Shown here: positions 27,971 to 35,421 of the stretch, piece by piece
Layout of the letters: the number at the start of each line of letters is the position of its first letter
Position numbering within the stretch: the first letter of the stretch is position 1
Source: a virus
Length of the DNA stretch: 64,000 nucleotides
Reading direction: 5' to 3' (one strand)
Virus record (IMG/VR): IMGVR_UViG_3300045999_008996
Coordinates: 158,564-222,563 of that record
Translations under genes and position numbers: made by a program
The notes under the pieces: generated by a model
What the model was told of the DNA's origin: nothing
What the model saw: only the letters and a program-made list of their open reading frames with translations
Database searches by the model: none

Positions 27971-28397
27971 AGTAATCTTTTCGGAAGTACCTGTTGAGGA
28001 TGTTGCTATTGTAGTAGGCAGGTGTTCCGTTGTCAAGTGATTCTGTGAGGACATTGTGTGCGAAGAGTTGTCGGGTTTCTTCGAAGTTAGTTTTGCCCTT
28101 TGTTTTATGTAATGATAAAATAGTGCGCGTAAAATTCTCCCTACCATACTTTTTTATGTCCTCCTTGAGTTCTGGGCATGATCCATAGTAATTCTTCCAG
28201 TCAGATTCTGCCTTAACTTTTCGAGACTTTCCTCTCGGAGTGCGGAAACTCCAGAAATATTTTCTACCAATATAGTCGCGATTAGTTGTGTTGCAATGAA
28301 TATGATATACAAAACCATAATAATCCAGAATATCACTTGAACCAAATTCTTTTCCATTGTAGGTCCAAGGATTTTCATAGTCAATATCTGTACTCAT
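27954..28397 (-). CDS. GIY-YIG-like endonuclease
   Basis: 147 residues from the ATG at 28397. The segment YGFVYHIHCNTTNRDYIGR is a divergent GIY-YIG motif, followed by an Arg/Lys-rich linker, WKNYYGS and a KYGRENF block seen in phage freestanding endonucleases. Probably a homing endonuclease or a decayed relative. It overlaps the 53-aa gene upstream by 17 bases. Confidence 0.7.
   Translation of the reverse strand: MSTDIDYENPWTYNGKEFGSSDILDYYGFVYHIHCNTTNRDYIGRKYFWSFRTPRGKSRKVKAESDWKNYYGSCPELKEDIKKYGRENFTRTILSLHKTKGKTNFEETRQLFAHNVLTESLDNGTPAYYNSNILNRYFRKDYYGNSD
28008..28036 (-). promoter_or_regulatory. Sigma-70-like promoter inside the endonuclease gene
   Basis: TTGACA (28036-28031), 17-base spacer, TACAAT (28013-28008), 38 bases before the ATG at 27970. 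Inside coding DNA, so chance cannot be excluded. Confidence 0.5.
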
Positions 28398-28542
28398 CAA
28401 TAATATCAAGAACTTCGTTCAGATATTTATGAGCGAGTCCTTTCATATCCATTTCTGGTCTAATATGATCTTTGTGCAATTTATCTTTTAATTTTAAAAC
28501 ACGAACTTTAATTTCATCTTTAGTCAGTTGATTTTTGGACAT
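28381..28542 (-). CDS. Small charged helical protein, 53 aa
   Basis: Starts MSKNQLTKDEIKVRVLKLKD; Lys/Glu-rich helices without a known motif. The ATG follows directly after the T-run of the hairpin at 28543-28567, the same design as at 27166. Function unknown. Confidence 0.65.
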   Translation of the reverse strand: MSKNQLTKDEIKVRVLKLKDKLHKDHIRPEMDMKGLAHKYLNEVLDIIDEYRY

Positions 28543-28567
28543 AAAAAAGAGGAGTGTGACCTCCTCT
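28543..28567 (-). terminator. Hairpin with T-run after nrdB, abutting a start codon
   Basis: AGAGGAG and CTCCTCT pair around a 6-base loop, then six T and the ATG of the next gene. It ends the nrdA-nrdB transcript. Both arms are identical to those at 27173-27197. Confidence 0.75.
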
Positions 28568-28572
28568 ATCTA

Positions 28573-28719
28573 TCAGATATCATTTAACCATTCTTTGCAA
28601 TAGTCATAATCACCAAACATAAACTCATCACATTCTGCTGCTTCTCGGTATGCGTTTAGGATTTCCTGTTCGCACCATTCATCATAATTGGAATCCTGCG
28701 AAAGTATTTTTGGTAACAT
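28573..28719 (-). CDS. Small acidic Cys-containing protein, 48 aa
   Basis: Starts MLPKILSQDSNYDEWCEQ and contains YDYCKEWLNDI at the end. The ATG lies inside the nrdB C-terminus in another frame, and it ends just before the terminator. Rich in Trp, Tyr, Cys and acidic residues. It might be a small partner of the reductase; there is no direct evidence. Confidence 0.45.
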   Translation of the reverse strand: MLPKILSQDSNYDEWCEQEILNAYREAAECDEFMFGDYDYCKEWLNDI

Positions 28720-29872
28720 CTTGTTTGATTCCCCCAACTACATAACTTTCGACTTCCGTTTCTTGTGGGGCTACTTGGAGACCTTTAGAGGAAATCCAGT
28801 GTTGAGTCCATGGAAGAGGATTATTGTTTGCTGAAATATCGTATTGTGGTTTAAGACCGATTGCTTTTAATCTACGATTTGCAATCCATTCAACATACTG
28901 CTGAAGAAGTTTATCATTTAGCCCAATCATGCTTCCATCTTTGAACAGATAATCTGCCCATTTCTTTTCTTCATTTACTGCACGATCAAACATCTTATAG
29001 ACCCATTCTTCCTCTTCTTTAGCAATCTGCTTCATTTCAGGATCATCACCTTCCCTCCATTTATTCAGAATATTCTGAGTAAGTGCTAGGTGCTGGTTTT
29101 CGTCTCTTGCAATGAGACTAATGATTTTAGCGGATCCTTCCATAAGCTTAAGTTCACCAAAGGCGAAACTACAAGCAAAACTAACGTAAAAGCGAATACC
29201 TTCAAGAATATTAACGTTTGCGACTGCTCTGTACAGTTTTCGTTTAACGTCATTAATTGATTCCTTTGCGTATGATACTCCTTCAAGATTGTGCATCCAG
29301 GCATCGGATACACCATATTGTTGTGCGGATTGAATGAAGTCATCATAAGACTCTGTAACGCTCTTAGCACGTTCCAGAATACGCTCATCTCCAATGATAG
29401 TATCAAAGACCTCAGAAGGGTCTGGATAAATGTTTTTAATGATGTAAGTGTAAGAGCGTGAGTGAATCATTTCCATAAATCCCCACACTTCCATACACGC
29501 TTCCAATTCAGGAAGTGAGCAGTATGGAATAAATGCCATTCCAGGTCCACGCCCCTGAACAGAATCGAGCATAATCTGATACTTCAGATTAGAAGTGTAG
29601 ATATGCTTCTGCTCAGGGCGTAAAGTTTGATAATCTCCACGATCCTTCTGGAGAGACACCTCTTCGGGTCTCCAGAAGTATCCTAATTGTTGAGTAGTCA
29701 GTTTATCGAAGATTGGATATTTGTATGAATCATATCTCTGAACTCCAAGAGGTTTTCCAAAAAACATAGGTTGTTTCTTGGTATCAACCTTTTCAGTATT
29801 AAAAACGGTCATTCCTTTAATATTTGTCTGTGGTTCTTCGGTTGAAGAAATTTTAAACTGCACAGGATTCAC
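28682..29872 (-). CDS. nrdB: Ribonucleotide reductase class Ia, beta subunit
   Basis: 396 residues. Iron ligands are visible as MEMIHSRSYTYII (Glu-x-x-His) and ARDENQHLALTQN (Glu-x-x-His), with the first acidic ligand near YCSLPELEACMEVW. It houses the diiron-tyrosyl radical used by NrdA to make dNDPs. It overlaps nrdA by 20 bases. With MazG and gnd it supports phage DNA synthesis. Confidence 0.95.
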   Translation of the reverse strand: MNPVQFKISSTEEPQTNIKGMTVFNTEKVDTKKQPMFFGKPLGVQRYDSYKYPIFDKLTTQQLGYFWRPEEVSLQKDRGDYQTLRPEQKHIYTSNLKYQIMLDSVQGRGPGMAFIPYCSLPELEACMEVWGFMEMIHSRSYTYIIKNIYPDPSEVFDTIIGDERILERAKSVTESYDDFIQSAQQYGVSDAWMHNLEGVSYAKESINDVKRKLYRAVANVNILEGIRFYVSFACSFAFGELKLMEGSAKIISLIARDENQHLALTQNILNKWREGDDPEMKQIAKEEEEWVYKMFDRAVNEEKKWADYLFKDGSMIGLNDKLLQQYVEWIANRRLKAIGLKPQYDISANNNPLPWTQHWISSKGLQVAPQETEVESYVVGGIKQDVTKNTFAGFQL

Positions 29873-32150
29873 ACTCTCCCTCCTCTACTGAACTTAACTC
29901 ACTTAGCAAATCTTGAAGATTGGGTTTTTCTTCTACTACCTCATCAGTCTTAATATCATAAGTGTTTTGGTAATAAGAAGTCTTCCACCCGTACTTGTAT
30001 GTAGTCAAAAAGTCATTTGCCATCACCGACACAGGAACTTCATTATCTTGGTAATTTTCTGGATTATAGGACCAGTTTCCAGAAATTGCTTGATCAAAGA
30101 ATTTTTGCATCACAGCAACAACATTAATATAACCATTGTTACTAGGCATATCCCAAAGAAGCGTATAATTGTTCTTGAGAGAATGGTACTGAGGAACAAT
30201 CTGCTTAAGAGGTCCTTTCTTTGATTTTTTAATGGACAAGAATCCGCGAGGAGGTTCGATTCCGTTAGTGGCGTTTGACACAACGGAACTGCTCTCCGAT
30301 GGCATCTGTGCGGACAGTGTTGAGTGCCGGAGACCGTGCTCCAGGATGGATGCTCTAAGTTCTTCCCAATCATGCTGATAAGAAATGGATGAAATTTCGT
30401 CTACATCTTTTTTATAAGTATCTATTGGAAGAATGCCATCTGCATACTTAGTGCGCCCAAAATATTCACAATATCCCTTTTCTTTAGCAAGTTGATTGGA
30501 TGCCTTGAGAAGATAATATTGAAATGATTCAGAAAGTCCATGAACAGCATCCCATGCCTCTTGAGAGTCATAGTTAAACCCAAGTTTTGCCAAATAGTGG
30601 GCAAGTCCAATATAACCAATACCAAGGGAACGACGTGCCTTGGTGGCGATTTCTGCTGCCGCTACGGGATACTTTTGATAGTCAATCAACTCATCAAGTC
30701 CGCGAACTGAAAGGTCACAAAGTTCTTCAAGTTCTTCATCAGACTTTACCTTTCCAACATTAATAGCAGAGAGAATACACAACGCAATCTCACCACTCGT
30801 GTCATCAATATGCTGAATAGGATAAGTTGGTAGAGTGATTTCCTGACAAAGGTTACTCATCTCAACCTTATCTTTAAAAGATGAGTGTGAGTTACAGTGG
30901 TCAATATTCATAATATAGATGCGACCCGTTTCCGCACGTTCCTTGAGAAGGTTAAGAATGAGTTCTTGTGCTTTAATAGTTTTTTTCGGAATATCAGGAT
31001 TGTTTTCATAACCAATATAGAGAGAGTCAAACTCAATTGTTCCGAAAGAATCATAAAGTCCAGGGACATCATGCGGAGAGAAAAGCGTGATCTCATCATC
31101 TTGAATGAACCTTTCATAGAAGATTTTGCTGATTTGAATGCTATAATCAAGTTTTCGAACACGATTGTCCTCCGTACCCTTATTGTTTTTAAGAACAAGA
31201 ATATCTTCTATTTCTTGGTGCCAGATGGGGAAGTGGACTGTCGCGGATCCACCTCGTATGCCATTTTGCGTGCAACATCTGACAGTTGCTTCAAACTTCT
31301 TGAGAAATGGTACAACACCCGTGTGTTGAACTTCTCCACCTCTGATTTTGCTGTTGATGCCACGGATTCGACCAGCGTTGATGCCGATTCCCGCCCTCTG
31401 TGCAACGTATCGACCAATAGCCATATCAGAGCTAAAGATAGAATCGAGGGTGTCATCAACATCAACAAGAACACAACTAGCAAATTGTCTAAGTGGTGTT
31501 CGCACTCCTGCCATAATGGGAGTTGGGATGTTGATTTTGTGCTTTGAGATTGCGTCATAATACCTCTTGACATATGACATTCTAGTTTCTTTGGGGTACT
31601 CTGCGAAGATAGTCAGAGCAATCATCATATACATGAACTGTGGAGTTTCATATACTCCACCAGAACTACGATCTTGAACAAGATACTTATCAACTACCTG
31701 TCGAAGACCTGCATAGGTAAATAGAAAATCGCGATCATGATCAATAAATGAATTAGCACGTCCAATCTCTTCTTGAGAATACTTTGTGTAGATCTCATTA
31801 TCGTAAACTTCATCAGACACGCAATTAATAATATGCTGCTCAAGAGTAGGAAGTTCTTTCATTTTTCCATAAAGTTGTTTCCTTACTGCAAAAAGAAGAA
31901 GACGTGCAGCAACAAACTGATAGTTTGGATGATCCAAATCAATCAAATCACTAGCACTACGAATTAAAATTTCTTGAATTTCTGCCGTAGTAATACCATC
32001 ATAAAATTGAATACCAGACTTCATCTCAACTTGACTCGCAGATACTCCTGCAAGACCCCTACACGCTTCTTCAACCATTAAGTGCATCTTATCGAGATCA
32101 ATGCTCTCAATAGATCCATTCCTCTTTTGAACTTTTAGACCGTTGCTCAT
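29853..32150 (-). CDS. nrdA: Ribonucleotide reductase class Ia, alpha subunit
   Basis: 765 residues from the ATG at 32150, which overlaps the primase stop (ATGA). An N-terminal ATP-cone-like region (LKVQKRNGSIESIDLDK) precedes the catalytic barrel. Active-site Cys in ASCVLVDVDDT, the LCQEITLPT block and the C-terminal redox pair CESC are all present. It reduces NDPs to dNDPs with NrdB. Confidence 0.96.
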   Translation of the reverse strand: MSNGLKVQKRNGSIESIDLDKMHLMVEEACRGLAGVSASQVEMKSGIQFYDGITTAEIQEILIRSASDLIDLDHPNYQFVAARLLLFAVRKQLYGKMKELPTLEQHIINCVSDEVYDNEIYTKYSQEEIGRANSFIDHDRDFLFTYAGLRQVVDKYLVQDRSSGGVYETPQFMYMMIALTIFAEYPKETRMSYVKRYYDAISKHKINIPTPIMAGVRTPLRQFASCVLVDVDDTLDSIFSSDMAIGRYVAQRAGIGINAGRIRGINSKIRGGEVQHTGVVPFLKKFEATVRCCTQNGIRGGSATVHFPIWHQEIEDILVLKNNKGTEDNRVRKLDYSIQISKIFYERFIQDDEITLFSPHDVPGLYDSFGTIEFDSLYIGYENNPDIPKKTIKAQELILNLLKERAETGRIYIMNIDHCNSHSSFKDKVEMSNLCQEITLPTYPIQHIDDTSGEIALCILSAINVGKVKSDEELEELCDLSVRGLDELIDYQKYPVAAAEIATKARRSLGIGYIGLAHYLAKLGFNYDSQEAWDAVHGLSESFQYYLLKASNQLAKEKGYCEYFGRTKYADGILPIDTYKKDVDEISSISYQHDWEELRASILEHGLRHSTLSAQMPSESSSVVSNATNGIEPPRGFLSIKKSKKGPLKQIVPQYHSLKNNYTLLWDMPSNNGYINVVAVMQKFFDQAISGNWSYNPENYQDNEVPVSVMANDFLTTYKYGWKTSYYQNTYDIKTDEVVEEKPNLQDLLSELSSVEEGECESCAV

Positions 32151-33115
32151 ATTTTCTTCCAAGTAGTAAATTTAAGTTTTGCTTCTAATCCGGAGTAAGT
32201 ATTTAATTCTATCACATTTTGAATATCAAGTCCAGATAAAATCATATCGTTAATATCCTTTTCAGATATTGTAGAAGGCCAGATTACAACTTGTTCACCT
32301 TCATCAATACGCTTTGAGATTCGATTAACGATTTCTGCATTACGTGGTTCGTTATCATAAATCCAAACACGCCTGAAAATATTCCACTTATCAAGATCAC
32401 CATCAGCTCCACAAAGAGCAATCGCGTTGCGAATGAAAGTTGAGTCGAAGGGACCTTCCGTGATGTAGACAGTTTCAGTTTTTTGGACTTCATCAAGACC
32501 ATAGATTTTTGGTGCGTCATCATTAAGCATTACAGTGATGTATTTTACCTTGCTGGGACCAAGTGCTCTACCTTGAAATCCGACTAAAGTATTTTGATAA
32601 AACAAAGGAATAATAATCCTTGATTCATCTTTATCTGCACTGTCGAATGTTTGGTGAAGAGAGTTAGTCCACTCCTTAAATTTTTCGGCGTAATAATAGT
32701 TATCTGGATTTAATTTTCTACTTTCCAAATACTTTTTTGCATCAATATTTGCGGATGCTTTTGGTAGGTCTAACTTAGGTTTGAATTTTGGCGCTTCAAA
32801 ATGAAACTTTGGTTCTTCTACAGTAAAAGATTTTCCAGTGTGTCCTTCTTTAAACTTTTCAAACGTGTATTGTTTATAAACTACAGGATCTATTTGTTTT
32901 AAAAAATTATTGAAAGAAATATTTACGCCACAGTTATGGCACTTAAAATTTGTATTATTTTTTACTTGATACAAATATCCTCTTGCCTTGTTTTTATTTT
33001 TTTGAGAATCTCCACAAATCGGACAACGAAAATTATAAAGATTGTGTTTTACTTTCTTAAATTTTTGAAACCGCGTAGATATCAAATTGATGTACTTCAC
33101 ATCAACAAAATCCAT
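32147..33115 (-). CDS. 61: DNA primase (T4 gp61 type)
   Basis: 322 residues. An N-terminal zinc finger (FRCPICGDSQ, later FKCHNCGVNIS) and a Toprim domain (VYITEGPFDSTF, then VWIYDNE). It makes RNA primers for the lagging strand together with helicase gp41. The ATG at 33115 is used; the codons before it begin with TTG. Its promoter at 33140-33167 contains a palindrome. Confidence 0.92.
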   Translation of the reverse strand: MDFVDVKYINLISTRFQKFKKVKHNLYNFRCPICGDSQKNKNKARGYLYQVKNNTNFKCHNCGVNISFNNFLKQIDPVVYKQYTFEKFKEGHTGKSFTVEEPKFHFEAPKFKPKLDLPKASANIDAKKYLESRKLNPDNYYYAEKFKEWTNSLHQTFDSADKDESRIIIPLFYQNTLVGFQGRALGPSKVKYITVMLNDDAPKIYGLDEVQKTETVYITEGPFDSTFIRNAIALCGADGDLDKWNIFRRVWIYDNEPRNAEIVNRISKRIDEGEQVVIWPSTISEKDINDMILSGLDIQNVIELNTYSGLEAKLKFTTWKKI

Positions 33116-33139
33116 AACCAATCTTTAATGGGTGACCTT

Positions 33140-33167
33140 ATTCTACCAGACTATCTGGTCTTGTCAA
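33140..33167 (-). promoter_or_regulatory. Sigma-70 promoter with a palindrome in its spacer, for primase-nrdA-nrdB
   Basis: TTGACA (33167-33162), 16-base spacer, TAGAAT (33145-33140). The spacer holds ACCAGA-N3-TCTGGT (33145-33159), a likely operator. A CAGTTAT/ATAACTG inverted repeat lies a little upstream. Confidence 0.75.
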
Positions 33168-33280
33168 GACACAAAACAGTTATGAGACCTGTCCACTTTA
33201 TAACTGAATTTGTAATCTTTTGGAGTGAATAAATGTTTGTTTTATTTTTAGTTTTCATTGGCAATATCGCCAACACTTGA

Positions 33281-33691
33281 TTATTTAGTTTTAACTTGTA
33301 CTTGTTGAGAATCTGGCGTTAAAAGATCTACAACTACATGAGATTGTGATAATCCAAAGGATATTACAGCAAAAACTCCTATAATTATCCAACGAAATTT
33401 TACAACTTCTTCCAGTTTACTTTCTACTTTTTCTATTCTTTCTGTTACTGCATCGTGTTGATCTTTATTTTCTAATTTTAATTCTTCAATCAATCTACCA
33501 ATATAATCGTCTGCCTTATGGCACTGATCTATTTTTTCTTCATGAACGGCAAGCATTTTGCTGATATTCTGACTGGTCTTGCCCATAATCTGAATTGCTT
33601 CATCAATCTTTCTCATCATAATTTCATACGATGAAAGTCTTTCTTCTAAAACAGCAATTTTAGTATCTGCAGAAGTATTTGAATTAAACAT
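33281..33691 (-). CDS. Coiled-coil membrane protein, 136 aa
   Basis: Residues about 10-95 are a long amphipathic coiled coil (KIAVLEERLSSYEIMMRKID and onward), followed by one transmembrane helix (WIIIGVFAVISFGLS) and a polar tail of 25 residues. The shape recalls phage spanin- or superinfection-type membrane proteins, but no family is certain. Its promoter region carries an inverted repeat at 33701-33739. Confidence 0.7.
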   Translation of the reverse strand: MFNSNTSADTKIAVLEERLSSYEIMMRKIDEAIQIMGKTSQNISKMLAVHEEKIDQCHKADDYIGRLIEELKLENKDQHDAVTERIEKVESKLEEVVKFRWIIIGVFAVISFGLSQSHVVVDLLTPDSQQVQVKTK

Positions 33692-33700
33692 CTCTTTTCG

Positions 33701-33739
33701 TGAGTTATTATTTCTTATACTACCGAAACAAATAACTCA
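33701..33739. promoter_or_regulatory. Inverted repeat flanking a -10-like box
   Basis: TGAGTTATT (33701-33709) and AATAACTCA (33731-33739) are perfect 9-bp partners around a minus-strand TATAAG (33719-33714). It lies 10 bases upstream of the ATG at 33691 and could be an operator. Confidence 0.45.
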
Positions 33740-33756
33740 AGTAGTTTTATTATTAT

Positions 33757-33969
33757 TTATTTCATCCACCTTTTACGAGAACCAGGTGGAAGTTTGATTT
33801 GTGGACCTCTTCTTCTTTCAAATCTCATCACAGGACTAAACCCAGCAGGACCTTCTTTTCCCGTTGGATCAGTTTCACTTCCAACACCTCCTCCCTTACC
33901 AGGAAGATTTGCGGTCATCATTTCTTCTCTAATTATAGAGATAATCCAATCAAGTTTCTTCTTTTCCAT
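33757..33969 (-). CDS. Hypothetical protein, 70 aa
   Basis: A helical start (KKKLDWIISIIREEMM) is followed by a Gly/Pro-rich linker and a very basic C-terminus (FERRRGPQIKLPPGSRKRW). It overlaps the upstream gene by 20 bases. Function unknown; the basic tail suggests nucleic-acid or virion contact. Confidence 0.65.
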   Translation of the reverse strand: MEKKKLDWIISIIREEMMTANLPGKGGGVGSETDPTGKEGPAGFSPVMRFERRRGPQIKLPPGSRKRWMK

Positions 33970-34342
33970 TATAGATTTTGTTGAGTTCTGCTAAACAATA
34001 AAGATCAACTTGAATATCATGAATACCGGATTTTGGATATTCAGGTAGTCTATTTAAAAAAATAATAAAAGATTTTAAAGAAGACCACAGATCCTTTTCA
34101 ATTTTAAAAAAAAGCATTGGAGTTGTTGCCTCACCAAAAATATTATAAAGAATGATAAAGTGATTTAAGAGAAGATGAGTTTTAAGTTCACCTTCTCTTT
34201 TATATCTTTTCAACAACCTCTTAATATACTTAAAGTGATTTAAGTCTTTTTCAAAGTCCTCTTTAGTAACTGCTTGAGGATTTTCATAATTTTTAATAGC
34301 AAAGAGAAGAAAATTATCTTCATTCAATTCATTAAAAATCAT
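33950..34342 (-). CDS. Hypothetical protein, 130 aa
   Basis: Almost wholly helical (EDFEKDLNHFKYIKRLLKRY, LLLNHFIILYNIFGEATTP), rich in Lys and aromatic residues. It sits between two structural-type genes. No family recognised. Confidence 0.7.
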   Translation of the reverse strand: MIFNELNEDNFLLFAIKNYENPQAVTKEDFEKDLNHFKYIKRLLKRYKREGELKTHLLLNHFIILYNIFGEATTPMLFFKIEKDLWSSLKSFIIFLNRLPEYPKSGIHDIQVDLYCLAELNKIYNGKEET

Positions 34343-34349
34343 ATATCAA

Positions 34350-35108
34350 TCAAACAGGGGTTGGATAAAGAATTCCATCAGTGCCTGTAGTGATACCAGA
34401 CATTGCAACAAGAGTTTCGGTTTTAACTCTGAAGTTGCCCTGACAGTCTATGTATGTTGTAACACCAACCCAACCTTGATGAGCAAACCCACTATAAGCA
34501 GCAGGAACAGAATCAGTAGAAATTCCATAAACTTGCTTATCGTACCCGTCAACATATCTCCTAAATGTTAAAATATCTCCAGTTGCGATTCCAGCAGAGA
34601 TAGTAGAACCGAGAGTAATATTTACAGTGCCAACAGTAGAAATGACAAGATTATTTCCATTATTTACCACAAAATCTCCATCAATCAATCCACTTGGAGG
34701 AACGACTGGAATAATGCTTGTACCAATATTAGCATTGGTGGTTGCAGTTCCTGTAATAGTTAGAGTTGTTATTGATGGAGCAGAATCGTTAGCGTTGCTG
34801 TAAGAACTATCAAGAACAGTATACTTTGGAAGTTCGCTGATATAAAACGCCGTTGATGCGATTGCAGCACCACTTAATCCAGCAGTTGAAGCGATTGAAA
34901 GAGAAGTTGTGCTAGCAATACCAACAATTACAGCGTCTCCAAAATAGGTTCCACCACCACCACGAATACCAAATCTAATCACATCTCCAGTCGCTGCTGC
35001 ACCAACTTGTCCAAAAGTTGTGCCAGAACCAACCACTTCAAGAGTGGTGTAATTTAAAGTTACTGTGCCTCCAGAACCTTTGTTGTCATTATTTCCCCAG
35101 AGTGCCAT
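34350..35108 (-). CDS. Virion structural protein, 252 aa
   Basis: Beta-rich and low in charge with many Gly, Ser, Thr and Ile: MALWGNNDNKGSGGTVTLNY at the start, then repeats of short strands (TTLTITGTATTNANIGTS). This start and composition are typical of cyanophage structural proteins, possibly a head or tail decoration. It has its own late promoter (35141-35148) directly after a terminator. Confidence 0.75.
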   Translation of the reverse strand: MALWGNNDNKGSGGTVTLNYTTLEVVGSGTTFGQVGAAATGDVIRFGIRGGGGTYFGDAVIVGIASTTSLSIASTAGLSGAAIASTAFYISELPKYTVLDSSYSNANDSAPSITTLTITGTATTNANIGTSIIPVVPPSGLIDGDFVVNNGNNLVISTVGTVNITLGSTISAGIATGDILTFRRYVDGYDKQVYGISTDSVPAAYSGFAHQGWVGVTTYIDCQGNFRVKTETLVAMSGITTGTDGILYPTPV

Positions 35109-35140
35109 GTTCTTTTCCGTAAAAGTTATTTGCTAGAAAT

Positions 35141-35148
35141 TATTTATA
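35141..35148 (-). promoter_or_regulatory. T4-type late promoter TATAAATA
   Basis: Exact octamer, 33 bases before the ATG at 35108. It begins inside the T-run of the terminator at 35148-35180. Confidence 0.85.
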
Positions 35149-35180
35149 AAAAATAGAGACCTCATTTTGAGGTCTCTATT
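35148..35180 (-). terminator. Rho-independent terminator running into a late promoter
   Basis: A perfect 13-bp stem (AATAGAGACCTCA with its complement) around a short A-rich loop, then six T that pass into TATAAATA. Confidence 0.9.
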
Positions 35181-35195
35181 AAGTTTTAAGTTATC

Positions 35196-35381
35196 TCAAG
35201 GAGTAGGATCAACTGCTCCTTTTTTCTTTAAATGTGATTGAACTTGAAGAAGAACAAATGAAACAAGTCCATTTGACTTTAACTTATTATTTGCCCCCAA
35301 AAACTCAGAGACAATAAGCAAAATGGTAGCAATAGCAGCTTCATTAGCTTTAGCCCAAGCTAGGATTACTGCGAGAGACAT
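35196..35381 (-). CDS. Small membrane protein, 61 aa
   Basis: A hydrophobic N-terminal half (MSLAVILAWAKANEAAIATI, then LLIVSEFLGAN) and a basic amphipathic C-terminus. Size and layout would fit a holin or virion membrane peptide. A terminator follows it and a large virion gene precedes it. Confidence 0.65.
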   Translation of the reverse strand: MSLAVILAWAKANEAAIATILLIVSEFLGANNKLKSNGLVSFVLLQVQSHLKKKGAVDPTP

Positions 35382-35421
35382 AATAACCTCCTATAAAGAG
35401 TATCCTAACCTATTTAGGAAA

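Noticed and set aside
33231-33278. Plus-strand 15-codon hydrophobic peptide frame after GGAG
   Set aside because: Too short and without a promoter; it lies antisense downstream of a minus-strand gene.
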